A DNA stretch of 64,000 bases from Erythroxylum novogranatense. Taxonomy: Eukaryota > Streptophyta > Magnoliopsida > Malpighiales > Erythroxylaceae. A program made the position numbers and the translations under genes. The DNA is taken from assembly GCA_029891385.1 (NCBI GenBank), contig CM057228.1, forward strand, positions 35,715,023-35,779,022, in the 5' to 3' direction. A model generated the notes under the pieces. The model did not search any database, was not told the DNA's origin, and saw only the letters and a program-made list of their open reading frames with translations. This document shows positions 34,092 through 46,494 of the stretch, piece by piece (position 1 is the first letter of the stretch; every line of letters begins with the position of its first letter).

Positions 34092-35032
34092 TGTAACAGC
34101 TCAAATCACTCGCTCACAGATATTGTCCATTTTGGGCCTTGGCCCAGTCAAGCCTTTACAATTTTGCTTTTTTCTAGAGCTTCTCAGAAGATCACCCATC
34201 CTGAAACTACTCTTGTCTTAGCACCTTTAACCTCGGAGCTCTGATGAGATCCGGTGTGTTGAGGCATAGAAAACGCATCTATAAGGGAGAGGTATCCGTA
34301 CACTTATAAGACGTATTTCGTTCCTTTCTCTAACCGATGTGGGATCTCACACTTTCCATCCCTCTTAGGGCCCAACCTTCTTTAGAGCCCAGCCTAGCTG
34401 GCACAACGGTTCGGGTAGTAGCTCTAACACCACTGTAATAACCCAGATCACCCGCTTATAGATATTGTCTGCTTTGGGCCTTGACCCAACCAAACCCTCA
34501 TGGTTTTGCTTTTCCCAAGAACTTCCCAAGAGGTCACCCATCTTGGAACTACTCTTGCCCAAAAATATTTAACTTCAAAGTTTTGATGGGATTCGGTGCG
34601 TTAGGGCATGGAAAACGCGTTTGTAAGAGAGGCCTAGTTTCCTGCCGATCCAACTGGCCCAAGAACTGGCTTTGATACCACTCCTTTTAACAGCCCAGAT
34701 CACCCGCTTATAGATATTGTCTGCTTTGGGGCTTGACCCAGCCAAGTCCTCACGATTTTTCTTTTCCCGAGAATTTTCCAAGAGGTCACCCATCCTGGAA
34801 CTACTCTTGCCCTAACACATTTAACTTCGAAGTTTTGATGGGATCTAGTACGTTAGGGCATGGAAAACGCGTCTGTAAGGGAGAGATATCCGTACCCTTA
34901 TAAGGCGTACTTCGTTCCTCTCTCCAACTGATGTGGGATCTCACACTTTCCACCCCCTTAGGGCCCAACCCTCTTTGAAGCCTAGCCTAAATGGCACAAC
35001 GGTTCGAATATTGGCTTTGATACTACTTGTAG
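34092..35032 (+). repeat. Cassandra units 4-6 (repeat of the long-short-long trio)
   Basis: Unit 4 (34092-34433, 342 bp), unit 5 (34434-34685, 252 bp) and unit 6 (34686 to about 35027). Unit 5 has the same deletion as unit 2, and the short unit again sits in the middle. Units 1-3 and 4-6 therefore look like a duplicated trimer of about 930 bp. The next five bases, TGTAG (35028-35032), are the E4 target duplication. Confidence 0.85.
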
Positions 35033-37852
35033 TGTTGGACCCCGTCTCCGAGGCCCAACATTCGGAACACACAAGCATAGCAGGCTCAAAACCGACCACA
35101 CACTGACCATAAATTTGGGGAAAACTTCCAAATAAAAAAAAATCCAGATCGGCTTCCTAAGGACATTTATTCCTCACAGTCTAACGGTTCTAACGCCACT
35201 GAAAACGCTCAATTCGGATCAGGAATGAAAACGTTATAACCAAAATAGTCAAACTGAACAACTTACTGACATCGTGTCAAAATTTGAAAACCTTAGAGGA
35301 TAGCTTGCTGATTGGTTCCTTCATAAAACTTGTAGGTCTATGTCTCTAGTTTAATTTAAAATAAGAATCGTCTCAATCGGAGCTCTATAGCTCAAAATAT
35401 TTCAAATTTAGTGAAGTATATTCAGACTTTGACAACCGATCGTCACACTTTGTTTCAAATCACCTTTTTAAATTTAAAAGCAAAACTGATAAATCAGGTG
35501 TAGAAATGTAGAAAAATGTCATAGAAATCCATCGCTTCGAAAATGGGGTCAATCGGAAGTCCACACAAAAAGTTATGGCCAAAAGAAGGAAGAGGGTCGA
35601 TAAATGTAGCGCATTTATAAAACCGAGATTAAAAGTCAACTCGAGACGTTAAAAGTCAATCGAGACGAAAAGTCAACTGAGACGCAAAAACAGTAACTGC
35701 GTCTCACTTCTCCCCAGAACGTCTCTACTTAAAAGATGCATAACTTTCTACTCATAACTCTAAATTAGACACGGTTTGATTCGTTGGAAAGCTAAGAGAA
35801 AAATCTACAACTTTCATGAAAATCACGGACTTAAACTTCAACCCTATAAGGGTCAAAAGTTGACTCAAAGCTTCAGCCTGAAATCTGCCATTTAGACAGC
35901 ACCTGCATCTGACTCTAACAACTCACACTTTGCAATCAATACCTCAAAAATAGCTCATTACACCTCATGAACAAGTTCTACAGCTCGTCTAACACCTTCA
36001 ACAAGTCTAAATGATCCTATTCAACCTAAAACAACCCAGAAATTCGGCTAAAAGTGCAAAACACTCAAATCTAACTCAAAGAGCACATCAGCCCAGAAAT
36101 TTGCAGAACTTCAACAATTAATAATACTCATACACACCATTTTAAAACCATACACAGTATGCAAATCAACAAGTTCACATGAAGAGAGTATTAGAGCTCT
36201 CATTCTCATTTCAAATCATAACAAAGATTCATGAATAGCTTTGGTTACATATTGGCATATTCATCAAGATCAAGTACAAAATACAAAAGATGAGATGCTC
36301 AATGATCAATATGCTTACAAAGCTATCCGAAAACTAGTTACGAACTTAATACAAAAGTGTCTAAGATTTCTTGGAGTTATGCCCGATGCCTTGCAAGGTT
36401 CCGCGCTCAACTAGAATTTGCACCTGAGGGAGAATGGGGTGAGCTAACACGGCTCAGTGGCTAACACCTCTATAGCCATCGAGTAATGAGCCACACAACA
36501 CATAAAGAATTCGAAACATTTGCAGTCTATCATATAAAGCACAAATAACTCAACTTCATCACATAAATCATCAATCAGCCAAAATCATCACATAAAGCAT
36601 AACATTAGATCTTTTATCAATTAAAACACATAATATGCATCATCTACTAAAAAATGATGATATGCACACAATTGGCTCGTGAGTTCCATAAACACGAATG
36701 AAACCGAAGTTTACCGTAAACACGACGAGTTCATTTTTCGGATCTCGTAAACCTCAAGCAGGCAGCCGGGAGAAGGCTAGGGGGTCAACGTGCACGTGAC
36801 TATCGAAGTAGGTTCTCTCTTGCCCAATCACAACCAATTTATGCTCACATATTAAGGCACAAGCATAGCATTTTATGCTTCTTTCATTCTATCAAATCAT
36901 CATAGTTCCTTTCTTTTTCTTACAAACCAAATGAAAACACTTTCAATATACACACCATTTAACAAAGATAGCATGCATAGGGCTTTTGCCCATTACACAA
37001 CAACTACAAAAATGTTACCTACCTATTGTCGGAATCCGAATTCAAGATTGCCCTTCCTCTTTGTCTTGAGTGGGGTTCTCTTGAGTTCCTTCAATCAAAA
37101 CATACTCCATTTACTAAATACATTCCAAAGGGAAAGTCATAGCATTCATAAAATCATGCAAAGGTAAAATAAAATTTAGACCTAACCTACCCATAAGCCA
37201 TCTATGCTAGAATAACCAAAACCCTAACTTAGAAATCCCAAAAATCCATAGATCTACCCTTCTCTTCTATCTTTCTTCAATCTTTACACAAACCCTAACT
37301 TCCATTTCCTCCCATGTTCGAACCCAACACAAACAAAGATAGAACTTACCTCTCACAAGAAGTTTTTCTCTTCTTTCTTCCTCTTTAACACCTCCAACGG
37401 CTCTCCTTCCTCTTGGCCAAAAGCTCCTTCTTTCTTCCTAGCTCACGATTTTTGCTTTCTCTTCTTTCCTTCCTTTTCTTTTCTCTACGACACTTGCTTC
37501 CTACTCTTCCTTTAATTCCTTTTATATCTCAACTTAAAGCCCTACCTCAAAACTATGTAGTTTTGATACTCCTTTAAGCTCTCTTGCATTTACTTTTGGG
37601 CTCCCCTTCCTCCCAAGCCCACTATACATTAAAGCTCATTCTTTCTAACAAACCTTTATTTTTCTCATATGACTCTACACTTCAAGCTCACTTCTAATAA
37701 ATCCAATCATACTAACTAATCCCAAGGCTCAACGTAGTCTATATATATCTATACACACATAATTGAAACAATTAGAGCAAAATAAAGAATAAGTCGAGTA
37801 AATCGATAAATCAATAAATAATAAAAATAAAAAAAATTTTCGGGGCCCAATA
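35033..37852 (-). repeat. E4 3' LTR (2820 bp)
   Basis: Pairs with 42793-45666. On the minus strand it has donor GAG/GTAAGTTC at 37348-37349, a candidate 69-nt mini-exon (37023-37091) ending ATAG/GTAGGTAAC, and nested hairpin arms GGCTC (36451-36455) and GAGCC (36488-36492). GCTCACCCC, CATTCTCCCTCAG and an acceptor at 36424-36425 follow. About four copies of the GAGACGNAAAAGTCAA-type repeat lie near 35625-35695. Confidence 0.92.
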
Positions 37853-38362
37853 ATTCTCCCCTCCTAAAAGAATTTCGTCCTCGAAATCCTTACCTGAGTC
37901 CATGAAGAGGTATGGGTACTTCTCCTTCATGGCTTCCAAAGGCTCCCAAGTTGCCTCTTCGGTCGAATGGTTCCTCCACAAGACCTTTACTAGCTTTACC
38001 ATTTTATTCCTTAACACCTTTTCCTTTTAATCTAAGATCTCCATGGGTTGCTCCTCATATGTCAAATCCTCCCTCAAATGAACCTCTGAAGGTTGAACTA
38101 TATGCGAAGGATCTGATCTGTACTTCCTCAGCATCGATACATGGAACACATTATGAATCTTAGCTAACTCCAATGGCAAATCTAACTTATAAGCCAAAGG
38201 CCCAATCCTCTCAATGATCTCATATGGGCCTATGTACCTCGGGCTAAGCTTGCCCTTCTTTCCAAACCTCAAAACACCTTTCCATGGAGAAGCTCTAAGA
38301 AACACCTTTTCTCCCACTTCAAATTCCATCTCTTTCCTATGGGCATCCGAGTAGCTCTTCAT
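37811..38362 (-). pseudogene. E4 GPY module and chromodomain, one stop
   Basis: Minus-strand Pol C-terminus. The GPY module (VFLRASPWKGVLRFGKKGK, YIGPYEII, NVFHVSMLRKY) ends at TAA 38027-38029. The chromodomain end (LRNKMVKLVKVLWRNHSTEE, ATWEPLEAMKEKYPYLF) continues in the same strand to 37811, running through the purine tract into the LTR. It is colinear with E2's C-terminus. Confidence 0.88.
37853..37870 (-). other. E4 polypurine tract
   Basis: On the minus strand, CTTTTAGGAGGGGAGAAT lies directly before the 3' LTR, nearly the same as E2's tract. Confidence 0.85.
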
Positions 38363-38386
38363 CCTATCTTGAGCTGCTTTAAGCCT

Positions 38387-38938
38387 CTACTTTACCACTT
38401 TGATTTTATCAACTGTAGCCTGTACCAATTCAGGTCCTACAAGCTTTCTTTCACCTTCCTCATCCCAACAAATAGGAGTTTTGCATCTCCTACCATACAA
38501 AGCTTCATAAGGTGCCATCTGAATTCCCGAGTGATAGGAATTATTGTAAGCAAACTCAATCAAAGGTAGGTGATCATCCCACGAACCTTTAAAATCCAAT
38601 GCACAAGCTCTCAGCATTGCCTCCAAAATCCGTATCGTCCTCTCCGATTGTCCATCAGTCTGCGGATGGAAAGCCGTACTAAAATGCAATCTAGTCCCCA
38701 AAGCCTCCTGCAAACTTTCCCAAAATCTGGAGGTAAACCTAGGATCCCTATCAGAGACTATCGAGCTTGGAATCCCATGAAGTCTGATTACCTCATCCAC
38801 ATACTTTTTAGCCAAAACATTCAAGGAATCAGTCTGTTTAATTGGCAAGAAGTGTGCTGACTTGGTCAACCTATCAACGATCACCCAAATAGTGTCATGC
38901 TTCTTACTAGTCCTCGGTAATCCTATCAGAAAATCCAT
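38387..38938 (-). pseudogene. E4 integrase catalytic core
   Basis: Open 183-codon stretch with MDFLIGLPRTSKKHD (first Asp), [14 protein letters not shown] (second Asp) and FHPQTDGQSERT (catalytic Glu), then NNSYHSGIQMAPYEALYGRR. All three DDE residues are present. It is cut off from the upstream zinc domain by TAA at 38957-38959 (TGG in E3) and from the C-terminus by TAG at 38387-38389. Confidence 0.9.
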
Positions 38939-38956
38939 GGAAATCTTCTCCCATTT

Positions 38957-40894
38957 TTATTCCGGAATCGGCAATGGATTAAGCTTGCCTGAAGGTGCTT
39001 GGTGTTCAGCTTTAACTTGCTGACACACTAAACATCTTTTAGCATACTCTGCCAAATCTTTCCTCATTCCTTTCCACCAAAAATGCTCTTTCAAATCCCG
39101 ATACATTTTAGAACTCCCTGGGTGCATTGCATAAGGAGCATTATGCGCCTCATCTAGGATCTCATCCTTCAGCTCTAACCTGTCTGGAACACACAATCTA
39201 TTGCCCATAACCATCAATCCATCTTCCTTTACCTCTACTTCAGAAGGCTTGTCATCTTTTATCTCTTCTATAAGCTTACTCAAGTACTCACCATATTCTT
39301 GAAATCCTTTAATCTTCTCCTTCAATATTGGTCTCACTTTAAAATTTGCCAAGATACAACCAGGTTCAACTTGTCTCAACGTCACACCAAGTCTGGCTAA
39401 TTCCTTCAGCAAAGGAAGATACATTGTTTTCACATGTGCCATAGTGGACTTCCTACTCAGTGCATCGGCTACCACATTAGCTTTCCCCGGATGGTAGTCT
39501 ATCATCAAATCATAATCCTTTAACAATTCTAACCATCGCCTCTGTCTCAAATTCAGCTCTTTCTGAGTCAACAAGTACTTAAGACTCTTATGGTCTGTAA
39601 ATACCTTAGTGGTAACTCCATACAAGTAATGTCTCCAAATCTTCAATGCGAAAATTATCGCAGTCAATTCCAAGTCATGAATAGGGTAATTCATCTCATA
39701 AGGCTTTAATTGCCTAGAAGCATAGGCAATCACATTCTCTCCTTGCATCAATACACACCCTAAGTCCTTCCTAGAAGCGTTACTGTGCACAATGTATCCA
39801 TCATCACCATAGGGTAATGTCAAAATCGGTGCAGTAGTAAGCCTATTCTTCAATTCCTCAAAACTGCTCTGGCACTCCTCAGACCACTCAAACTTCTGAT
39901 TCTTCCTCGTTAATTTGAAAAGTGGAGCAGCTATCATAGAAAAGCCCTCCACAAACCTCCTGTAATATCCAGCTAGTCCCAAGAAACTTCTCACCTCAGC
40001 CACATTCTTAGGCGCTTCCCATTTAACCACAGCTTCTATCTTTTGTGGATCCACATGCACTCCACGCTTTGAAATCATATGCCCAGGAAATACTACTTCT
40101 CTTAACCAAAATTCGCATTTGTCGAATTTGGCATACAACTCGTTCTTTCTCAAGGTCTCCAAAGCAACCCTCAAATGATCCTCATGCTCCACATCACTCT
40201 TAGAATATACCAATATATCATCAATAAAGACAATGATAAATCGATCTAAGAAAGACTTGAAGACTCTATTCATCAAATCCATAAAGACTGCAGGAGCATT
40301 TGTTAACCCGAAAGGCATAACCAAAAACTCAAAGTGGCCATACCGCGTCCTAAAAGTAGTCTTTGACACATCGGTCTCTTTAATCCTCAATTGATGATAA
40401 CCCGATCTCAAGTCTATCTTGGAAAAGACTCTCGCCCCTTGTAATTGATCAAACAAATCATCTATGCGCGGGAGCGGATATCTGTTCTTAATGGTGGCCT
40501 GATTCAGCTTCCTATAATCCACACACATCCGCAACGACCCATCCTTCTTCTTCACAAATAGCACCGGAGCTCCCCAAGGCAAAAAGCTTGGCCTAATGTA
40601 ACCCTTCTCCAAAAGATCTCCTAATTGCTCCTTACGCTCTCTCAATTCTGCCGGGGCCATCCGGTAAGGCGGAATCGAAATTAGCGTAATCGAAATTAGC
40701 GTAGTACCTGGAAGAAGCTCAACGGGAAACTCAATTTCCCTCGGAGGAGGTAGCCCTGGCAATTCCTCGTGAAAGACGTCTGAGAATTTCCTGACTACAG
40801 GAATGTCTTCCAACCTTCCTCTATTTGCCTTCGTGTCTAACACATAGGCCAAATAGGCTTCACACCCCTTACTCATCATTCTCTCTGCCGTCAT
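38957..40894 (-). pseudogene. E4 pol: protease linker, RT, RNase H, integrase zinc domain
   Basis: A 645-codon open stretch. [67 protein letters not shown] and the catalytic [11 protein letters not shown] at about residue 225. RNase H: the first catalytic position reads [10 protein letters not shown], where the family has SDAS, so the Asp is replaced by Asn; then [21 protein letters not shown] and [10 protein letters not shown] follow. The integrase zinc domain has [17 protein letters not shown] and [11 protein letters not shown]. Just before the [15 protein letters not shown] shows a short in-frame duplication (TLISI). The stop TAA at 38957 replaces Trp. Confidence 0.93.
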
Positions 40895-40906
40895 CGCCGA
40901 TACAAT

Positions 40907-41710
40907 TCAAGGCGGACTGACCTTTCTATCTCCCATGAATACTACTTTTCTGCCATCCTCTAGCTCGAATTCCACTGTCTTCTGCTTGCAGTCTAAATTG
41001 GCATGATACTTCTCTAATGTATCCATACCTAGGATCACTTCCAATCCTCCCATCTTCAAAGGTATCAAATCCACCACAAATATCCCTCCACTGATCCCTA
41101 TCTCACAATCTCTATACACTTGACTGATAATAATATACTGGTCGATCGGAGTACTCACCATCAACGGAGTATCCAATGGGCTCAAATCCCTCTTAGACAC
41201 AGTCCTCCCCGAAGACACAAAGGAGTGGGTAGAACCTGGATCAATCAAAGCAAGCACACAATCATCAAACAATTTTACCATACCCGTCACCACTTCTGGA
41301 GCTGTCTCCGCCTCCTCTCGAGTCATTGCAAACACTCTAGCCGGTGCTTGCCCCCTGGATCTGTCTGGAGGGTGAGCTCTCCTAGGTGCACTAGAGCTAC
41401 CCACATCAGTCACAACCTTCTGTCCCACTGTCTCTGTCCTCCTGGAAGCTTGCATCTGTGATCCCTCTCTTCTATCTGGTTTAGGACACTGTCTGGCTAT
41501 GTGTCCTTTCTGCCCACAATTGAAGCATGCTCCTGTCAATCTACGACATTCTCCTCTATGGAGAAACCCACAGTGCTCACACTTTGGAGGAGGCGGCCTC
41601 TGCCCATCTCTTCTTCTACTGCCGCCCACCGTTGAGGCTTGGTGAGAAACAGTAGAAGTTCTCATTGGTCTAGGCCGGCTCCCACCGGTGCTCCTCTCCT
41701 CAGACTGCAC
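40907..41710 (-). pseudogene. E4 nucleocapsid and aspartic protease
   Basis: Open 267-codon stretch. Zinc-binding region: CEHCGFLHRGEC followed by the CCHC knuckle CFNCGQKGHIARQC (about residues 50-80). The retropepsin active site is LIDPGSTHSFVSSG at about residue 155, with IDPGST, common in plant chromoviruses, instead of DTGAS. It is followed by VDLIPLKMGGLEVILGMD, the second conserved protease segment. The frame stops just before pol, so protease and RT are separated by a stop in this copy. Confidence 0.9.
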
Positions 41711-41819
41711 AGGAAAGGTTCTGGCACTTCTCTAAGGTATAGAAGTACCACCCACCCTCTTGAACTGCTCTCTTCCCTTTCTTTTCCTATTAACCGCACT
41801 CTTAATGTTCTCGATGTTC

Positions 41820-42460
41820 TCAACTCTCAACTCTCAACGCTGCTTCAACCAGCTGTTGAAAGTCGCCAAAGTTTTGCACTACCACCTTCTCTCTGATAGC
41901 TAAGTGCAGGCTCGACTCAAACCTGCGGCACTTAGCAGCTTCACTGAACATCATCTCGGAAGCATACCTCGACAACTGAGTAAACCGACACTCATATTCC
42001 ATAACAGTCATCTCCCTCTGGGTGAGACTCAGAAACTCCCTCTGCTTCTGTTGAATGTACACTTCAGACAGATACTTCTTCCTATAAACAGCCAGGAAGT
42101 CTTCCCATGTCAACCCTACCGGCTTCAGCTGACTCCCCAGTACACACTCCCACTAGTGCAAGACATCACCCTGGAGCAAACTGGCAGCATAGACCACCCT
42201 CTCGTCATCCTCGCACTCCATCTGATCCAAAACCCTCTCGGTCTTCCTCAATCAGGTCTCGGCTTCCTCAGGATCCGTGGTCCCGTAGAAGTCCACCGCT
42301 CCGTACTTTCTCAGCTTGTCAAACTGTCTCCCTTTCTTAACTGGGGCCGAACCAGAAGCCTGGAGCATTTGACCCATAGCCTGAACAAAGGCTTGGGTAA
42401 ATGCCTGAAAGAGTCTCGAGTCTAGCGTGCACTTGCTCGATCGACTAGGCAACTACCGAG
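41820..42460 (-). pseudogene. E4 gag capsid domain, two nonsense codons
   Basis: The N-terminal part (LFQAFTQAFVQAMGQML, FYGTTDPEEAE) ends at TGA 42252-42254, in a context where the family has Trp. An in-frame TAG at 42153-42155 follows. The Retrotrans_gag core (TWEDFLAVYRKKYLSEVY, QREFLSLTQREMTVMEY, FTQLSRYASEM) then runs to 41820. Both stops can be explained by single G-to-A changes of TGG. A further break separates it from the nucleocapsid frame. Confidence 0.85.
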
Positions 42461-42775
42461 TCCGAGATCGGAGGGGCTCACATTTCGCCTCGAGAAGCCT
42501 CAGCACTCCAGGCCACGGACTCATCCGTGCTCTCCTCTATCGCGGAGAGTCGGTGTAATTGAACCTGCGTAACTTCGTGTCCTTCTACGAGGTGGCATCT
42601 TACTCCTTCAATGAAAATATTTATGATTAACTAAACTTCTTTTTAATTCTAGGTCATATATGTATGCATGATGTGTATGTCATCTAATACAAACAATCAA
42701 TTCATAATGCAACATTTAATCACATAACAAAACAATTTCCCTACTATGCATCCTAAGCCTAGGAGTGAAACCTAA

Positions 42776-42787
42776 GCTCTGATACCA
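42776..42787 (-). other. E4 primer binding site (initiator Met-tRNA)
   Basis: On the minus strand TGGTATCAGAGC, a perfect match to the plant tRNA-iMet primer site, five bases after the 5' LTR. Confidence 0.9.
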
Positions 42788-42792
42788 AACAA

Positions 42793-45666
42793 TGTTGGAC
42801 CCCGTCTTCGAGGCCCAACATTTGGAACACACAAGCATAGCAGGCCCAAAACTGACCACACACTGATCACAAATTTGGGGAAAACTTCCAAATAAAAAAA
42901 ATCCAGATCGGCTTTCTAAGGACATTTATTCCTCACGGTCTAACGGTTATAACGCCACTGAAAACGCTCAATTCAGATCAGGAATGAAAACGTTATAACC
43001 AAAATAGTCAAACTGAACAACTTACTGACATCGCGTCAAAATTTGAAAACCTTAGAGGCTAGCTTGCTGATTGGTTCCTTCATAAAACTTGTAGATCTAT
43101 GTCTCTAGTTTAATTTAAAATAAGAATCGTCTCAATCGGAGCTCTATAACTCAAAATATTTCAAATTTAGTGAAGTATATTCATACTTTGACAACCGATC
43201 GTCACACTTTGTTTCAAACCACCTTTTTAAATTTAAAAGCAAAACTGATAAATCAGGTGTAGAAATGTAGAAAATGTCTTAAAATCATCGCTCAAAATGG
43301 GGTCAATCGAGGTCTACACGAAAAGTTATGGCCAAAAGAAGGAAGAGGGTCGATAAATGTAAGCATTTATAAACCGAGACACAAAAGTCAATCGAGACGC
43401 AAAAGTTAATCGAGACGTAAAAAGTCAATCGAGACGCAAAAGTCAATCGACACGCAAAAGTCAATTGAGACGCAAAAGTCAATCGAGACGCAAAAGTCAA
43501 TCGAGACGCAAAAAAAAAGAATCGCTGCCTCACTTCTCCCGTAACATCTCTACTTAAAAGATGCATAACTTTCTACTCGTAACCCCAAATTAGACACGGT
43601 TTGATTAGCTGGAAAGCTAAGAGAAAATCTACAACTTTCATGAAAATCACGGACTTAAACTTCAACCCTATAAGGGTCAAAAGTTGATTCAAAGCTTCAG
43701 CCCGAAATCGCCATTTAGACAACACCGTGATCCGACTCTAACAACTCACACTTTGCAATCAATACCTCAAAATAGCTCATTACACCTCACTTAACAAGCT
43801 CTACAGCTGCCTAACACCTTCAACAAGTCTAAATGATCCTATTCAACCTAAAACAACCCGAAATTAATTGAAAGTGCAAAACACTCAAATCTAACTCAAA
43901 GAGCACATCACCCGTAAATTTGCAGAACTTCAACAATTAATAATACTCATACACACCATTTTAAAACCATACACAGTACGCAAATCAACAAGTTCACATG
44001 AAGAGAGTATTAGAGCTCTCATTCTCATTTCAAATCATAACAAAGATTCATGCATAGCTTTGGTTACATATTGGCATATTCATCAAGATCAAGTACAAAA
44101 TACAAAAGATGAGATGCTCAATGATCAATATGCTTACAAAGCTATCCGAAAGCTAGTTACGAACTTAATACAAAAGTGTCTAAGATTTCTTGGAGTTATG
44201 CCCGATGCCTTGCAAGGTTCCGCGCTCAACTAGAATTTGCACTTGAGGAGGGAGAATGGGGTGAGCTAACACGGCTCAGTGGCTAACACCTCTATAACCA
44301 TCGAGTAATGAGCCACACAACACATAAAAAATTTGAAACATTTGCAGTCTATCATATAAAGCACAAATAACTCAACTTCATCACATAAATCATCAATCAG
44401 CCAAAATCATCACATAAAGCATAACATTAGATCTTTTATCAATTAAAACACATAATATGCATCATCTACTAAAAAATGATGATATGCACACAATTGGCTC
44501 GAGAGTTCTATAAACACGACGGAAACCGAAGTTTACCGTAAACACGACGAATCTATTTTTCGGATCTCGTAAGCCTCAAGCAGGCAGCCGGGAGAAGGCT
44601 AGCGGGGTCAACGTGCACGTGACTATCGAAGTAGGTTCTCTCTTGCCCAATCATAACCAATTTATGCTCACATATTAAGGCACAAGCATAGCATTTTATG
44701 CTTCTTTCATTCTATCAAATCATCATAGTTCCTTTCTTTTTCTTACAAACCAAATGAAAACACTTTCAATATACACACCATTTAACAAAGATAGCACGAT
44801 AGGCTTTTGCCCATTACACAACAACTACAAAATGTTACCCACCTATTATCGAATCCAATTCAAGATCGCCTTCCTCTTTGTCTTGAGTGGGGTTCTCTTG
44901 AGTTCCTTCAATCAAAACATACTCCATTTACTAAATACATTCCAAAGGAAAGTCATAGCATTCATAAAATCATGCAAAGGTAAAATAAACTTTAGACCTA
45001 ACCTACCCATAAGCCATCTATGCTAGAATAACCAAAACCCTAACTTAGAAATCCCAAAAATCCATAGATCTACCCTTCTCTTCTATCTTTCTTCAATCTC
45101 TACATAAACCCTAACTTCCATTTCCTCCCATTTTCAACCCAACACAAACAAAGATAGAACTTACCTCTCACAAGAAGTTTTTCTCTTCTTTCTTCCTCTT
45201 TCACACCTCCAACGGCTCTCCTTCCTCTTGGCCAAAAGCTCCTTCTTTCTTCCTAGCTCACGATTTTTGCTTTCTCTTCTTTCCTTCCTTTTCTTTTCTC
45301 TACGACACTTGCTTCCTACTCTTCCTTTAATTCCTTTTATATCTCAACTTAAAGCCCTACCTCAAAACTATGTAGTTTTGATACTCCTTTAAGCTCTCTT
45401 GCATTTCCTTTTGGGCTCCCCTTCCTCCCAAGCCAACTATACATTAAAGCTCATTCTTTCTAACAAACCTTTATTTGTCTCATATGACTCTACACTTCAA
45501 GCTCACTTCCAATAAATCCAATCATACTAACTAATCCCAAGGCTCAACGTAGTCTATATATATCTATACACACATAATTGAAACAATTAGAGCAAAATAA
45601 AGAATAAGTCGAGTAAATCGATAAATCAATAAATAAGAAAAATAAAAAAAATTTCGGGGCCAAACA
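42793..45666 (-). repeat. E4 5' LTR (2874 bp)
   Basis: Pairs with 35033-37852 but carries many single-base losses, often where the partner has CTG or CAG (for example CACCGTGATCCGACTC near 43725 against CACCTGCATCTGACTC near 35903). It has eight copies of an 18-bp repeat where the partner has about four. On the minus strand the mini-exon donor is ATAG/GTGGGTAAC near 44840, and the hairpin-ACCCC-acceptor motif lies near 44240-44310. Confidence 0.92.
43376..43512 (-). repeat. 18-bp minisatellite in E4 5' LTR
   Basis: About eight copies of GAGACGCAAAAGTCAATC on the plus strand with small changes (GACACG, GTTAATC, GTAAAAAG). A frame across it reads RLTFAS repeats and is an artefact. Confidence 0.92.
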
Positions 45667-45671
45667 TGTAA

Positions 45672-46494
45672 TATCCCAGATTACCCGCTCATCGATATTG
45701 TCCGCTTAGGGCCTTGGCCCAACTAAGCCCTGACAATTTTGCTTTTCCCGAGAACTTCTCAAGAGGTCACCTATCCTAGAACTACTCTTGTCGTAATACA
45801 TTTAACCTCGGAGTTTTGATGAAATCTGGTATATTAGAGCATGAAAAACGCGTTTGTAAGGGAGAGGTATCCATACCCTTATAAAGCATACTTCGTTTCC
45901 CTAGCTAACCGATGTGAGATCTCACACTCTCCACTCCCCTTAGGGCCCAGTCCTTTTTGAGGTCTAGCCTAGTTGGCACAACGGTTCGACTACCGACTTT
46001 GATACCACTGTAACAACCTAGATCAACCGCTTACAAATACTGTCCGCTTTAAGCCTTGGCCTAGCTAAGCCCTCACGATTTTGTTTTTCCTGAGAACTTC
46101 CTAGGAGGTCACCCATCCTGGAACTACTCTCGCCCTAGAATATTTAACTTCAGAGTTTTGATGGGATCTGGTACGTTAGGGCATGAAAAATGCGTTTGTA
46201 AGGGAGAGATATCTATACCCTTATAAGGCGTACTTCGTTCCCCTCTCCAATTGATGTGGGATCTCACACTTTCCACCCCTCTTGGGGTCCAGTTTAGCTG
46301 GTACAATGATTCGGATACCAGCTCTGAAACTACTGCAATAGCCCAGATCACCCACTTATAGATATTGTCCACTTTGGGTCTTAGCCCAGCCAAGCCCTCA
46401 CGGTTTTGCTTTTCCCGAGAACTTCACAGGAGGTCACCCATCCTGGAACTACTATTGCCCTAACACATTTAATCTTGAAATTCTGATGGGATCC
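45672..46494 (+). repeat. Cassandra units 7-9
   Basis: Unit 7 (45667-46008, its first five bases shared with the E4 target duplication), unit 8 (46009-46333, slightly shortened) and unit 9 (46334-46494, truncated right after the 5S-derived CTGATGGGATCC). Each keeps the reversed 5S block. Units are joined as CCACTGTAAC. Confidence 0.85.

Larger units (their letters stand above)
35033..45666 (-). mobile_element. E4: Ty3/gypsy chromovirus with 2.8-kb LTRs, minus strand
   Basis: LTRs at 35033-37852 (3' LTR) and 42793-45666 (5' LTR); on the plus strand both start TGTTGGACCCCGTC. Flanks are TGTAG (35028-35032) and TGTAA (45667-45671), one mismatch, at the boundary between Cassandra units 6 and 7. 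The internal region, read on the minus strand, has a Met-tRNA primer site, gag, CCHC, protease, RT, RNase H, integrase, GPY/chromodomain and a purine tract. It has stops but far fewer frameshifts than E2 or E3; the 645-codon pol block at 38957-40894 is open. Confidence 0.95.

Noticed and set aside
33164..35032. Cluster of real 5S rRNA genes
   Set aside because: The 5S-like parts are diverged, embedded in about 340-bp units with Cassandra LTR sequence, and shortened in units 2 and 5. They are transposon-borne copies.
41904..42425. 173-codon plus-strand frame
   Set aside because: Antisense shadow of E4 gag.
43303..43566. Repeat protein with RLTFAS units
   Set aside because: Translation of the 18-bp minisatellite in the E4 LTR; a multiple of three is enough to keep it open.
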